Of a stretch of 64,000 nucleotides of DNA, positions 1 to 11,790 are shown in pieces. The stretch covers positions 13,666,274-13,730,273 of the forward strand of contig CM033122.1 of the NCBI GenBank assembly GCA_019321725.1, given 5' to 3'. The notes beneath the pieces were generated by a model. That model was not told the origin of the DNA. It saw only the letters and a list, made by a program, of their open reading frames with translations, and ran no database searches. The translations under genes were made by a program, and so were the position numbers. The stretch's first letter is position 1. Each line of letters opens with the position of its first letter. This stretch comes from Paulownia fortunei. Its lineage: Eukaryota > Streptophyta > Magnoliopsida > Lamiales > Paulowniaceae.

Positions 1-1058
1 ATCCCCGTCTCTTTCCTTCTTATTTTGTTTCTTTCTTTCCAAGACTAGGAGTCTTTGATTAAATTTCATCTACGTCAAGATGTCTTAGACTTAATCTCCA
101 AGACTTCTAGTTGGACATCTCCTACGAGCCCATTAATCTTGGTTTTGGATTTTAATTGATCTCTATTAATTAATTTAAACCAATTGTAACTATTTGATCC
201 AATCAATCAATTAATTGGTTCATTGGACTACCCAATTACAATTGCCCCAACTTAAGTAATTTTATTATTAAAATTGGTTAAACTAATCCAACCCATTAAA
301 TTAATTTAAAACTCTTAATTAATTAATCCAATCAATAAATTAATTCAATGGCAAAAGGTCCCTAATTAATTTAAATGGATGAATTAATTTAACTCATTAA
401 GTTAATTCTAACTCAAGTTAATTAATTTTATTAATTAACCTAATCCAACTCCTTGGATTACTTTCTAATTTAGTAGCAGACTTTCTCGTTTTGTCTATGG
501 CCTCGTAGGTTCACAACTAAGTTAGCAGTGAGCTTGCAACTTAAATAATTATATAAAATATAATTTAATTAATTGATCCAATTAATTAATCTATCTTGGA
601 TTAACTCCTTAATTCCAAGAACCACACAAATCAAATGAAGCATCTAGTAGTGCATTAACGACCTAGTCTTAGGTGAATTAGCAAGCAAATCTATTTACAT
701 TATGAGCACCATGCAAATTCGGTCCTTCCATCAACTAACCTCCTGTTTAAGTTTAGGACATGAATTATTAATTGAAATCCCATTTGACTTATTAGCTATG
801 ATTTCATTTCTAGTCACATTGAGTCCACATGAACATCAGAAAACTGCCGCTAAAATTTATTTGCTCTAGCGAGAGATTTTTGAGTCAAGAACCATTAAAT
901 GCATATGAGATTCACCTATTCTACTAGATAGGTAACGGGTCACTCATTGACCACCATACACAAGGATCATATACCCAATACAAGCTTTTTATGATTGTTA
1001 TGCAATTGAGAATACATCAAAGTATATGATGTTGTCCACAAGACTACCATGGTGTCTC
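1..1058 (-). repeat. Copia-type LTR G, outer part (interrupted)
   Basis: This stretch reads, on the minus strand, like the middle and U3 part of the long Copia LTRs that bound elements A and B further right. It has the same order of blocks: runs of TTAATTAAT, a block with 'agcacctagtagtgcat', a block about a plant-wide 'ccaccataca' motif, then 'accatggtgtctc'. It stops abruptly at 1058, where the end of another LTR (E) begins, and its missing continuation ('aagtcc..gactaattcatg') resumes at 6387. The left end lies outside the window. No coding sequence is visible. Confidence 0.75.
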
Positions 1059-4000
1059 TATTAGGTTCGCGTGGTCCTAAGAAATGTATATTTTCACAAC
1101 CTCCCAACAATATGTATACATATATATATATAAGCAACATGTGCAACATAATTTGTGCATGTATGTGTGTGTATAACTTTTTTTATTTTTTTTATTTTGA
1201 CAAACTATTTATAAAATTAAAGTGCTTTCACATCCTGTAACACTGTATATACATAGGTAGTTATTAAAACATTAACAAGATCTATCAAAATCATCACAAC
1301 CTCAAACTATCTGTCATAAAGGAATTTTGAAAGTGATATACAGGATAATGTCACTAATATAATACAATAAACTATAAAATCAAAAGCGTAGCCCACAAAA
1401 TAGCCCTACAGGTCGTCATCCAAGTACATTAATCTTCGAAAGCCTGTAGGAGCTCCACTTCCAGCCCAATAAGTCAGAGGTCTCAAGTCTCACCATGCTC
1501 ACTTACAAAGTATGAACTACATGAGCTAACACTCAATAAGTAAAGTCATGTATGACAAGAGTATGATATAAAATCTCATACAACTTATCTCTAAGATATG
1601 ATGCTATAAATGTGTCAAATTTGAGTACTCATAAATCAAAGAGTTTTATTAAAATCATTTCATTTTATTGGGCCCTTGGCCCACCTAATATGTAACGAAA
1701 AGAGCTCTACACAATATTAATAATCAATGGCCATAAACAAATTGACTCAGTCTAGAAGCCATCTTTTGGGATCACCAGAGGTCCATCTCCTGCCTTCCCC
1801 TATGATCCTCCAAAAGTCTTCCTACCGACGGAGTCAATAAGGATACAGTTAAGTGGTTCACCCTCTCGTGACCACCAGAGGCACACCCTCTGTCAACCCC
1901 TGTGATCCTCCGAGAAGTAACACTCGCGGCACCCTAAAATATCACATAAGTACGCCTCGCATGCCTTAGTACACTAGTAGTGGCCAACCAAAATATTTTC
2001 TTTCTGAAAACCATGTCTCAAATCATATCGTGCATATAAGAACCTCCACTATACTCATATGTCGTGTATGCACATGTAAATGCTCATGAATGGTATGTTT
2101 AATATAAAATGCAAGTCATCTTGCTCTCAACATGTTTCAAGAATCATAGGATTCTCAATCAAATTTAATATCATCAACACATTAGGTATAAATGCTTCAA
2201 GACATACTATGTTCATGCATTATAGTTGCAAATGGATCTTTACTTACCTTTCACTTGGTTGGTGGCTTAGTCTAGATTTGTTTATTGTTCATCTCCAATC
2301 TTAGATGTAAAATAGCCTATAATATTACCTAACATCAAGCACCATTCTATTTTGGCAAGTTGAAAGGATAAAATATCATACTAAAACTTTAAACACCAAT
2401 CTATCTACGTAACAATCAAGCTTTTACAAACTAGAACCCAATCTAGTCTCTCCAATACCTTAATTTATCATCTTAGATATATGTAAACATCATATAATTG
2501 AAGTATTATAACTCTAATATCATGTACCTAATTGTTAACACTCAATAGCAATATGTATAGGTTGAAATATGCTAAGTTATCAAATGGGACAGATTCACAT
2601 TTTCATATTTACTTGTTGTCTAATTTAGTTGTATGATAATTTTAACATCCCTAAGCATATCCAATCACTCCCAAATTTTTACCACACTTAGATAAAATGT
2701 ATATCAATGTAACCATATCATATAATTTCTAAAACTCATGGATATAGCTTCCCAAGTTCAGCTCTCTTCACGACATATTGAAACAGATTGTTTTCTTGCC
2801 GTGACAGTTTTGCACACTTCATGACATTAATGGTTTTAGCACCCTTAAGTATATTCAATCACTCCAAAATTTTCACCATACTTAGATAACATATATAAGG
2901 AGACAACCAGGTCAAAGTACTTCCAAAACTAATGGATTTATTGCTGTAAAACCAGCCCCATTCACATAGGACAAAATCTAAAATTTAAAGAAGACAGTTT
3001 TGAGCATCTCTTTAATTATCACACTATATTTCAATTTGTAACCTCTCTAAACTTACATACATCACCTAGACTCATATATAAACACATACATGGTGAAGTA
3101 CACAGGTTTTAATCAAGTTATTATACATATATAAAGCTTTAAAATAAAAAATCAGCAAGTATACAGTTTGTGTCCCTAGTGATTTTTATTGTGATTTTGC
3201 AACTAAAAATCCTTCTTTTGTGAATTATAAGACCAAAAATAACATCCTAACATGATTATAAATAATAATAGAAGCATTAAAAAATCAAAAACCCTAAAAC
3301 AATTCAAGAACTTAAATAAAAAACATGAGTTAAACTTACCTATGCACAGTTTTAAGTTCCTACTTGCTCCTCCCTACTTCCTTTTGCTTCCTTCACCTTT
3401 TTTTCTTTACTTGGAATTACTTGAGATCAAATTCTAAAATTCCATATGAAGGTTTGGGATTTGAAATAACTCAGAAAATGGTTTATGGTCATGTTCAATG
3501 ATAGAAATGAAGAAAATTTGAGGTGGAAGTTTGTGGTGCTGGCAAATATTGAGGTGTCATGTGGTGGTTCAAATCTGATATTTTTCACACCTTATACAGC
3601 TCTAATCTAGTGTTTCTCAATATTTATTTATCTATTTATAACCTATTTTAATTTCTATACGATCTGATAAAAAATGTTTGCCCTAATTTTTTAACTGTTC
3701 ATTCGGTTTCTAAACCGATTGACACACAATTCTTAAATTATTATCTAGTTTGCATTTCTAAAATCATATACACATATGGACCTTGTAATATGATACTTAA
3801 ATTATATTATATCATGTCCGATATCCCAAGTATGTTAATCTATAGATGTATACCTTTAAAACACCTCGATCTAATTTAATCGAATCGTATAAGTTTACTA
3901 GTGACACCTTTAATACTTCTAAAATTATAACATATAACCTATGAATATCCAATATATTGACCAATCTATTTTTTTTCTTATCTACATATAGAATTATTTA

Positions 4001-6386
4001 ATTAGGTTATAAGATCTCAACCATTAACATCAAGTACTAGCCATTAGAGGTATAACGATTAAGAATGCTATATAAGATGCCATGTAGATGTTAATGCAAA
4101 TTAGCATATAAGTAGTATGTAGTGCATGAATCATATTGGACAAGTGAGTAGTGTGAGGCTTGGGTATTACATATATAAAGCGAAATTTAAAATTTTTCAA
4201 AACCACAAACATACATTATGTCACATGTAACAAAACTAATCCGTAACCCTTTTGCTATTTCTTAGTCGAGCGCTTTCTGATACTTATACTAAGAAGGTTT
4301 CAAAAACCTTACCTTGATTTACACTTCAAGTGATGAAGGTACAAGAAATGATTCAAATCGTTTTCTTTCCATGACCTTCTTCACAAATCTAGAATCTATC
4401 AACAAACTGTTTTTCACAAATCTTGATTTAAAAACCTTTGTGTTGGAAATAATTCGCTTAGAGTCCTAAGTATTACCCCTTTAAGTGAATCCGCACATTG
4501 GAAATTTTTACAGTAATTGAATCCATGCTAGTAAATTTAGAAGGCTTTATTCTACTCTAGAATATGTGGAGTTCAATTCTTTATTCAACTAGTGATAGAA
4601 GAATTGAACCATGATCAAAAGGTGGAACCTTTTGATGGAAGAAAAGAATCAAGAAGGATGGAGAAAGGGGGTGGATTTTGTTGCTCTTGTGTTGGCCAAT
4701 TTCTCCCACTAGAATGCACTTAAGAATTAGCCAAGAGAGGGGAAGTCCTTATATTGGATTCTTCCAATCCTAGTCCCATTAGGTTTGTTCTTGCTCCTTT
4801 CCTTATCTGATTCCTTCTTTCTATCAAACTCCAAGATAAGTTTAATTCTTGTAATTAAACTTCCTAATGGGCCTCCTATAAGCCCATTAGTTTGGGCTTG
4901 GACTTCAATTAAATGAATTAAGTCTAATTAATTGATTCCAATCAATTAAATAAGTCCAACTTAATTAATTAATCCAATCAATTAATTAATTTGTTCCACA
5001 TGTGCTTTCTTATCATATTAGAATTTATTAAATAATCCTATTATTTAATATGTCTAATTTAATTAATTGATCATATTAATTAATTAACTTGACCATATGT
5101 GGAGCTTCCAATTATATTAGGTCCAATTAAATAATTATATTATTTAATCATATAAATTAATTTAACTCCTTAAATGAATTTATACCCTACTTGAATAGTT
5201 GATCATATCAATTAATTAATTAGCTCCACATGGACTCCCTAATATTATTAGATCCAATTAAAATATTAAGTTAATAAATTGATGTATCTCCTTAAATCAA
5301 TTTTGAGTCCCAAATTAATAATTTTTATTAATTAATTTGATTCAACCATTGGATATATTTTAGTTAGAAATGTAATCTTTCCAACTTAGTTTGTGAACCC
5401 TTAGGTTCATTCTAAGCTAGTCGTGGGCTCACAACTCTTGTGACTTTAGTGGAACAATTTAATTATTCTGATTAATTAATCTAATTAATTAATCCTCTTA
5501 CAATTAATTTATTAATTCTAAGAACCCAAAAGTCATGGGAAGCACCTAGCAGTGCATCATGACTCATAGTCTTAAGTGAATGTGTGAACTTATTCTAATT
5601 ATAAATAACATGCAAGTACGATCCTTCTGTTATCTAATCTCTTGATTGAGTTTAGGACATGGATTATTAGTCGAAACCCCAATAGCTCAATAAATATATT
5701 TCCATTCCTAGTAGCTTTACTCGATGATGAATAATTAAAAAATTCCACGTCTAATTTCCATCCAACATTGACCAAGGATTTTAGAGTCAAGTATAGTGAA
5801 ACACCTATTCATCTAGATAGGTGTCAGATATTTTTTTAGCCACTCATCAGCCTCCATACATGAAGATTTTACATCCAACGTAAACCCCTTATGATTGTCA
5901 TAAAATTGGAAAATACATCAAGGTGTAACATGTTATGCACAAGGTTATCATGGTGCCTCAAGTCTAAGGACTAATTCTTGCAGTATCATAATGAGGAAAT
6001 TTCTATTCGATAATAGAATATTTTGAATTAGAAATTTTGATGTAGGGTAGTTCAGTGAATTTATTACTAAACAAGCACCTGCATATATGCACTAGTGTCA
6101 CCACACCAATGTCCCTGGAATAAGATATCCTTATTTCGAGCTTGCATCATATGTGTAAGTCTGAACAAGATCAAAGATGTCCCATTCCATTGATCCTTGA
6201 CTTAGAACGTTTTAAGACTACAATCTTAGAGGCATATTCCAGATCGCCATCATATGCACGACCACGCCTTATAGCTATGTGTGATCGATGAAGATTTCTA
6301 TTTCAATGATATTAATATGAATAAGATTAATTCACAAGAATATAAGGACAATTGGATCAATTAGATAGCCGAGCACTACACCAACA
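1059..6386 (-). mobile_element. Solo LTR E, Copia type, interrupted by D1
   Basis: On the minus strand this is one LTR of about 2.24 kb once the D1 insert (1092-4171 plus target duplication) is removed. That compares with about 2.28 kb for the 3' LTR of element A. Its 3' end at 1059-1080 is the reverse complement of the 'ggtccgcgcgaaccc' LTR end seen in A, and its 5' end at 6386 is a TGTTGG version of the family start. No internal region or second LTR adjoins it, so it is a solo LTR. It sits in LTR G, whose sequence stops at 1058 and resumes at 6387. A five-base target duplication is not clearly preserved. A possible minus-strand TATA element lies at 4748-4756. Confidence 0.75.
1092..4171 (+). 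mobile_element. Solo LTR D1, Ty3-like family with ~3 kb LTR
   Basis: This 3,080-bp unit matches 18832-21742 along its whole length, with small indels. The other copy starts TGTTACAACCTCCC and both end in GGTATTACA or GGGTATTACA, a common plant Ty3 LTR ending. It is flanked by the perfect five-base duplication TATAT (1087-1091 and 4172-4176), and the host LTR E continues across it. Nothing inside encodes gag or pol, and the short frames inside it are not conserved between copies. It is therefore a solo LTR left by recombination between the two LTRs of a lost element. The start of this copy is mutated (TTTTCAC for TGTTAC). Confidence 0.88.
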
Positions 6387-6837
6387 TCATTAAGTCCAAT
6401 GACTAATTCATGTACTATTGTATCTAGAAAATTCTCATTCGACGAACAATATTTGCAATTGAGAATTTTCTTTGGGCTTGTTTGGTATACTCATTTCCCA
6501 ACAAGCACCCACTCATATATACTAGCATTCCCATGTCGATGGCTATTTCAAGCATGAATCATGTGTGTGAGTCTTACGAGCTTATCGATGTCCCATCTCA
6601 ATGAACCCTTAACTCAAAATTTGTTTAAGACCAAAGCTATGGAGACATATTCCTTGATCACCATCATATGTGTAGCTATGCCTTACAACTTAGCATAGTC
6701 TAGGGACTTTATCTAATTAAATAAGGGCAATTAAAGATAAATAAATTGCCAATTTTATAAATATATTTTAAATAAGACTATTTTTATAAGAGTATAGAAG
6801 TAACTACTAATTGGCTTATTGGTCCGACTGCTTGACA
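6387..6837 (-). repeat. Copia-type LTR G, U3 end
   Basis: This is the continuation of LTR G after the E insertion. Read on the minus strand it starts TGTCAAGCAGTCGG at 6837 and matches the first 450 bases of the A and B LTRs: the block equivalent to 'agataaagtcc..agctatg', then the 'gggaacaagtaca' block and the 'gagaattttc' block. The stretch 5950-6386 inside E is a second copy of the same LTR portion, so the two lie in tandem here only because of nesting. Confidence 0.7.
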
Positions 6838-7790
6838 AATACAAGAGAGATATATTATTTGTAACAACTTTGTGTATAGAGGTTAATGAGTGATCAATGA
6901 TAAACTCACAATTTAATGCGATTTTGATACCTGTACTATTATTATTTTGATATTTTCTGCTATACATTTAAGTGGTGATTGTACTTAGCTTTGATCAATA
7001 TTTTGTAGGGATAATTTTGGGAAGGATTAAGAAAAGAAGATGAAAAATGCTAAAAAAAATGAGCAAGGGACTCGTGCTACAGTGCTTAAAAGCAGCACCA
7101 TGGTGCCAACCAAGAAATTAATGCAGAAGTTTGCGCCGCGGTGCCAAGAGTGAAGAACTTTTGCACCATGGCCCCTAACTCTCGAGATGCAATGCCAATC
7201 ATTGAGAGAAAATTAGAAGCAAATAGAGACTTTAGCGCCATGACCCAGGAGTTTTGCACCGTGACACCAGTCTACAGAATTACCAAATACTGTGTTTGGT
7301 ACTGCAGTTCTAGTTTCTCATATCATGGCACCAAGTCATGTAACAGAATTTGATTCCCTTTATTTGGTTGTGACAAATGGCGTGAGATCACACTTTTTGA
7401 CATATATTTGATTATTCTCACATACAATACACATAATATAACACGCTCCATTAGATACACATCTATATTGTCTCATTATCCTTTCACAACACACTTTTCC
7501 ACACATAATTTTCACAAATTCCATACAGAAATTCCACAAACCCATCAAGAAAGTTGATATTAACATCAAGAGAATGAGGAATCTATCATGGCCTTGGAGG
7601 ATTAAATTTTGAATTGAAGAAATAAGCTTGGGATTTGATTTCAAAAGTTTAGGTTGTAATTTTCTTGTTTATTTTCTTCTAATTTTGTTTAACAGGTTGA
7701 AATAGTGAAGACTAATGATGTTGATGAACAAAGTCTAGTTTAATTATTTCATTATGAGCTAAATTTCTATTAGTAAAAAAAAGAAAAAAA
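6838..7790. other. Non-coding, probable decayed LTR with GC-rich island
   Basis: There is no gene here. From about 7060 to 7345 the base composition shifts: short motifs such as 'gcaccatggtgcc', 'gcgccgcggtgcc' and 'gcaccatggcccc' recur in an otherwise AT-rich window. Similar motif-rich islands lie at 51959-52190 (leader of element B) and 59520-59720. By analogy with plant Ty3 LTRs that carry such sequence, this is probably LTR-derived, and its position upstream of an Athila-like 3' untranslated region supports that. Frames crossing the island look like by-products of its composition. Confidence 0.4.
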
Positions 7791-7988
7791 AGTGGTGCAT
7801 CATTGTTTATCCATAAAGAATTGAATTGGAGGTGTAGTCACTCGAAGTTAGATAGAAATTTAAGGATGGTTGTTGAAAAGGAGTGGTACACCATTGCTTA
7901 CCCACGAAAAAAAATATAACAATGAACTGAAGGTGTATAACTCGAAGAATGACAAAAGGTGGATCAAGATTTAGGGGTGTTTGTGAAA
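7791..7988. repeat. Two-unit tandem repeat, ~91 bp period
   Basis: Two adjacent imperfect copies start with 'agtggtgcatcattg' (7791) and 'agtggtacaccattg' (7882). Each continues through a 'tgaa.tggaggtgta..actcgaag' block. The offset is 91 bases and the second copy is somewhat longer. It lies in the untranslated part of an Athila-like remnant. No function is evident. Confidence 0.6.
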
Positions 7989-8474
7989 TGTACATTTGAG
8001 CTCTATAAAGATCTTTAGAGATTAATGTGCTTAATGATTTGAGCCAAAAAAAATTTCTTTATCCTACCCTAACCCCAACCACATGTTACAAGTTGATCAA
8101 AGTCCTAATGATCCCTACTTACGTGATAATCTAAATTAGTGGAGTGTGACATGAAAAGTAGGCCTATAAAATTCATTTTGAGAGATTAGTTATCTCACTT
8201 GCATTTGCATAAACTGATTTAGGTCGATAAATGATTGAGTGCTATGGATTATTCACACATACACGTGAGAGATTCAAGGTAAGGTTTGGTTTCATTTTGA
8301 GTCAAAATTCTAGACTATTACAATGTTTTGAATATTTCAGGAACAATGACATTTGATCAATATTTGCTGCAAAGGTGGAAAATCAAGTTGAATCATTGAT
8401 TATCATGTTCTCCAATTTTGTAGTTTCTTTTATTTTTACTAGAGGATGAGCAAAACTTTAAGTTTGGTGGTATT
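7989..8474 (+). other. Athila-like 3' untranslated region with polypurine tract
   Basis: There is no coding sequence. The plus strand carries signatures known from the 3' non-coding part of Athila-type Ty3 elements: a 'gagcc...' block followed by 'cctaccctaaccccaacc' and 'catgttacaag' (8040-8090), and near the end 'gaggatgagcaaaac' (8443-8457). A purine-rich tract, AGTTTGGTGGTATT, follows at 8461-8474 and sits directly before an LTR-like start. The associated pol region is not on this side of the window. Confidence 0.5.
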
Positions 8475-9060
8475 TGGTAAGTTAATTTTATAAATCAAAT
8501 ATGTTTAGCTTAATATTTTGTTAGTTTAAAGAGTTTTTTTGTTAGATTTATTAGTGTTTTTTATTTTCTTTTATAGGTTAAGTCAAATAAATGAATGTCA
8601 TCCAAAATGTCCTATTTATAGTAGAAGAGTGCCTAAATTGACATCTCCAAATTTACTCCAAATGCACTCCAAATTAACTTCAACTGTGCTCTAAATTCAC
8701 ATATCCTTTTTAGATTTCAATTTTGTCACACATTTTTCTCCACCCAATCATCTGAAATTGAAAAAGTGTCGACAAGAAAGTTGTAGATTTGTCTGTTACT
8801 TCATTTTCCAACTTGAATCACCAAATGCCATCCATTATAGAGAAAGTTATGCTTTATTTAAGGAGATGTATCAGCATAGATAGATTCTTTCCAATACACA
8901 CACTTGAATGAATTTTTTACTACAATCAAAGCTGAATTGGACTGACCTTCCAATAGAAAATTGTAGTTCTATCTCTTAGATTTCAAATGAAGAAAAAATC
9001 AGATTCATAAGGATTTTGGGCATGGAGTTATGCATAAAATACAAAAACTGTACAAATCTA
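8475..9060 (+). repeat. Athila-like LTR start, plus orientation (truncated)
   Basis: TGGTAAGTTAATTTT at 8475 directly follows the polypurine tract and resembles the TGATAAGTG start of Athila-type LTRs. Further in are plus-oriented blocks such as 'gaaagttgtagatttgtc' and 'ggagttatgcataaaa', also usual in such LTRs. The right boundary is unclear and is placed where minus-oriented LTR sequence seems to take over. The LTR is truncated by the opposing LTR. Confidence 0.45.
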
Positions 9061-9405
9061 ATAACATTCTTATTTTGAATTTAATGCAAACCCAATAATC
9101 ACTTACAAAGTCCAAGTGATTCCTTGCATTGATGTACACATGATGGAATTAGGCAAAAATGACCCTTTTCTTCTAATTGTGATGTTTTTTTGATCCAATC
9201 AAATATTATCTCCCAATATGATAACGAAATATGTTGTCTTCTTCAATTTTATTTTGGCTCTTTTTGATCTCTTTTTATTCATTGATTCCCTAATACAAAA
9301 TATTAATAAAACTATAACATTAATAAGAATAAAGAAAGAAAAGTATAAATGATTTGATACAAAAATATGTGAAAATATACACTTATCAAATTCCCCCACA
9401 CTTTA
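9061..9405 (-). repeat. Athila-like LTR start and polypurine tract, minus orientation
   Basis: On the minus strand the sequence reads 'gcaagggttaaagtgtgggg', then GAATT, then TGATAAGTGTATATTTTC. This is the polypurine tract (9389-9405) followed by the LTR start at 9388, the standard Athila arrangement. Orientation matches the Athila pol at 12672-17380, so this is the best candidate for that element's 3' LTR. It is short because it runs into the opposing plus-oriented LTR. The left boundary is approximate. Confidence 0.5.
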
Positions 9406-11079
9406 ACCCTTGCCCGTCCTTGAGCAAGCCTAAACAAACCTAAACTAATCACTTTCGTAGGAAATCACGATTGCATTTAGCATATACAAAAAGCCTTTAA
9501 ACTCCTAGGTGGCCCATAGTGGATGAGTTATAGTCTTGTGAGGGTTTTCAGTGGTGATACCCACAAACACCTATAATAACTAACTTCCAACCATTATTCT
9601 CAAGAAACAACAAAGTAATATGGAAATGAAATCAAACAAGTATTGAATCTAATCTTTAGTCATTCAAAAGCAAATATATTTCCACAATAAGCATACTCAA
9701 ATGTGTGTGTGTGAATAGTTAATATCAAAAGTGATGAAACCATGCATGCTTCAAATAAGTGAATTCCCAAACCTTACAAAAATCATCACTCAATCTCTAA
9801 TGGAAGAGTTAAACTTCATAGGCTCTCCCTTTGGTACAAATTTCCAATTTACTGAAGACATCACATGAAATCAAAAAGTCTTTAACAAAGGTTGTAATGG
9901 AGTCAAAGGGTAGTGATGTGGCTAAAAAATAAAAGGATAGGATGCAACAAAGATTTTAAGAACTTCATGGGATTAGAGACATAGAGTTTATCAATGAAAA
10001 ATTCTCATATTATATGAATTTCAACACCGGGATATATTATTATTAAATTGGACCTCTTTTCATCATTTTTATTGATTTTGCAACATCCCAATTTTAGTTG
10101 CAACTCGTAATATTTTTAACACTTTGTAATTTATTTTTGTTGTTGCTGTTGTTGTTGTTGTTTTTAGAAGAAAAACTCTACTATACTTATCTTCTACCCC
10201 AACCTAATGGAATGTCTCTTAAACTCCAAATTATTTTTAGAACAAAGGTAGGATAATAATGTATTTAAATTAGGTAAGAAGATATGATTACAAAAAAAAT
10301 ATTTATTTATTGAAAAGCTCAAATTGGTTCTCCATAGGGGATGTTCTTTTGGAACATCACATGGGAATAAGGTGATTTGGCTATTGTACTAGAAAGCCTA
10401 ATGCCTTAATTATTTTTCAAGTGGTGCTCAATCAGTCATTCACCTCGATTGACCAAAAGAAAAAGTTCTAACACTCAACCTTTTCATGTTAAAATCCAAT
10501 TGATGATTAAAGCTAGGAATAAAACTACCAATATTGACATGCTTGTCTCCACAACGAATAACATAACTATTTGTACAAAAAGATTTGAGTATAATTATTA
10601 CAAAAATATATTAACCAAAGAACAACATCAAAGTCCAAAATAATACCTATCATCAACCAAGCCACATTATCTGTGCTTAATTTTAATTATTGAAGTTGAA
10701 AGAACATCTACGACTAAAAAAATTAACAACTTACAAACTTTTGTTAAAAACTTTACAAACTTACCATGTTAGGCAAAAAAAAAATAGGGGTGCGTCTCAA
10801 AATTGTTACAGTTATGCTTTACTTTGCCAACGTTATTTCAACGGACCCAAAAGAAAACACGTTTGAATTTAAAAAAAAAAATTAAAAAAACATAAATTGA
10901 ACACACAAGACTTGATATCAACTATCCCCTTTCCCAACCTAATCGAGACATTATCTCCAATGTCGAAAATAGATAGAAAAGTAGAGTTTAAAAAAATTAC
11001 CAAAAATGTGACTTATTGGAAAATAAATCTAAAACAACATACTATATACACTATTAGTTAAAATCATTAAGGATAAATT
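9406..11079. other. Non-coding; possible Athila 3' untranslated region
   Basis: No convincing gene lies here on either strand. Near 9410 the minus strand carries the 'ggacgggcaag' motif typical of Athila 3' regions. A (TTG)n microsatellite with one CTG interruption lies at 10138-10165, and A-rich runs occur around 10770 and 10870. If the minus-strand Athila element is continuous, this is its untranslated sequence between a captured LOG copy and the polypurine tract. Otherwise it is intergenic DNA. Confidence 0.35.
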
Positions 11080-11699
11080 TCACTGGTTGAGAGTTAAATT
11101 CATTTTATGTTTTCGACCATTATCCTTGTTGGACCAATCCACATGAGCCAATGCTGGATTAGGTTCTGGCACATATGCTAGATATTGATCAATCAGTTAG
11201 TTGGGTATCAGAGCAGAAATGAGAATTCATCACGCAGATTGTGAAATAAAACCTTTTTCTACAACATGATCTATAAAAGATAGCAAACCATCAAAGAAAC
11301 CATTATTATTAAGAATATGTATAGGTTTCTGGTGAATGTTGAGTTGTACCCAAAAGAAAACTTACAATAAGTTCTCAAGTGTACCAAAAATGCCAGGTAG
11401 AGTGATGAATGCATCCGTATTTTTTAGTATGTTAGGCATTCTGTCCTGAATAAGTGACACTTTTATCTCATTTTCAATGATCATACCTGTGATATTCTGC
11501 ACTATTAAAGGTTTTGGGAAAACTTCTAAAATTTTGACTCCTCCTATATGAGTAGAAGTAGCAATACTAAATGAATTTTTCTTTTTGCTAAGGTTCTACC
11601 AAGGTTATCGACTGCCTCTATAAACACACCATTTTTTTCTAGATTGGTACCACAAAGGATACAAATACAGTTGAACTTGTGAGTGGAAGACCCTACCAT
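11080..11699 (-). pseudogene. LOG: LOG-like cytokinin riboside 5'-monophosphate phosphoribohydrolase, intronless pseudogene
   Basis: LOG enzymes release active free-base cytokinin from its nucleotide. Translation on the minus strand from the ATG at 11697-11699 gives the family start (KFNCICILCGTNLEKNG, then LGRTLAKRKIHLV). It is followed, after a frame change, by GGVKILEVFPKPL and NTDAFITLPGIFGTLENL (about 11371-11430), then [29 protein letters not shown] and finally AYVPEPNPALAHVDWSN near the C terminus. The order and overall size (about 206 codons; the family is about 210-220) fit a whole LOG. Decay is clear: about 17 residues covering the first glycine-rich motif are missing, PGGxGTxxE has become PGIFGTLEN, and there are in-frame stops at the L-stop-VFFW site, at a TGA TGA pair (11227-11232) and before LIDQ. 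Family genes normally have several introns, yet none interrupts this copy, so I infer a retrocopy. It is on the same strand as the Athila element. Confidence 0.85.
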
Positions 11700-11790
11700 T
11701 ATTGTTTTTATTTTTCTTATTTTTGTTAAAGTGAGTTGTGAAAAAATAGAGTAAGTACGGTGCTATTTATTGAGGTGTGAACAGGGAATG
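11700..11790 (-). promoter_or_regulatory. Possible promoter/leader of the LOG-like copy
   Basis: Reading into the LOG start on the minus strand, AATAAATAG (11763-11771) lies about 64 bases before the ATG. It is followed by an A-rich leader (AACAAAAATAAGAAAAATAA) that looks like an ordinary plant 5' leader. A pure retrocopy of an mRNA would keep the leader but not a TATA box, so the TATA-like match may be chance in AT-rich DNA. Confidence 0.3.

Noticed and set aside
1049..1240. A 63-codon frame at the left end of D1
   Set aside because: It crosses the D1/E junction and the TA-rich LTR start, so it cannot be a gene.
11203..11215. A primer-binding-site-like string (TGGGTATCAGAGC, plus strand)
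   Set aside because: It lies inside the minus-strand LOG copy, in the block translated as ISALIPN before the C terminus, so the match is coincidental; no LTR end precedes it.
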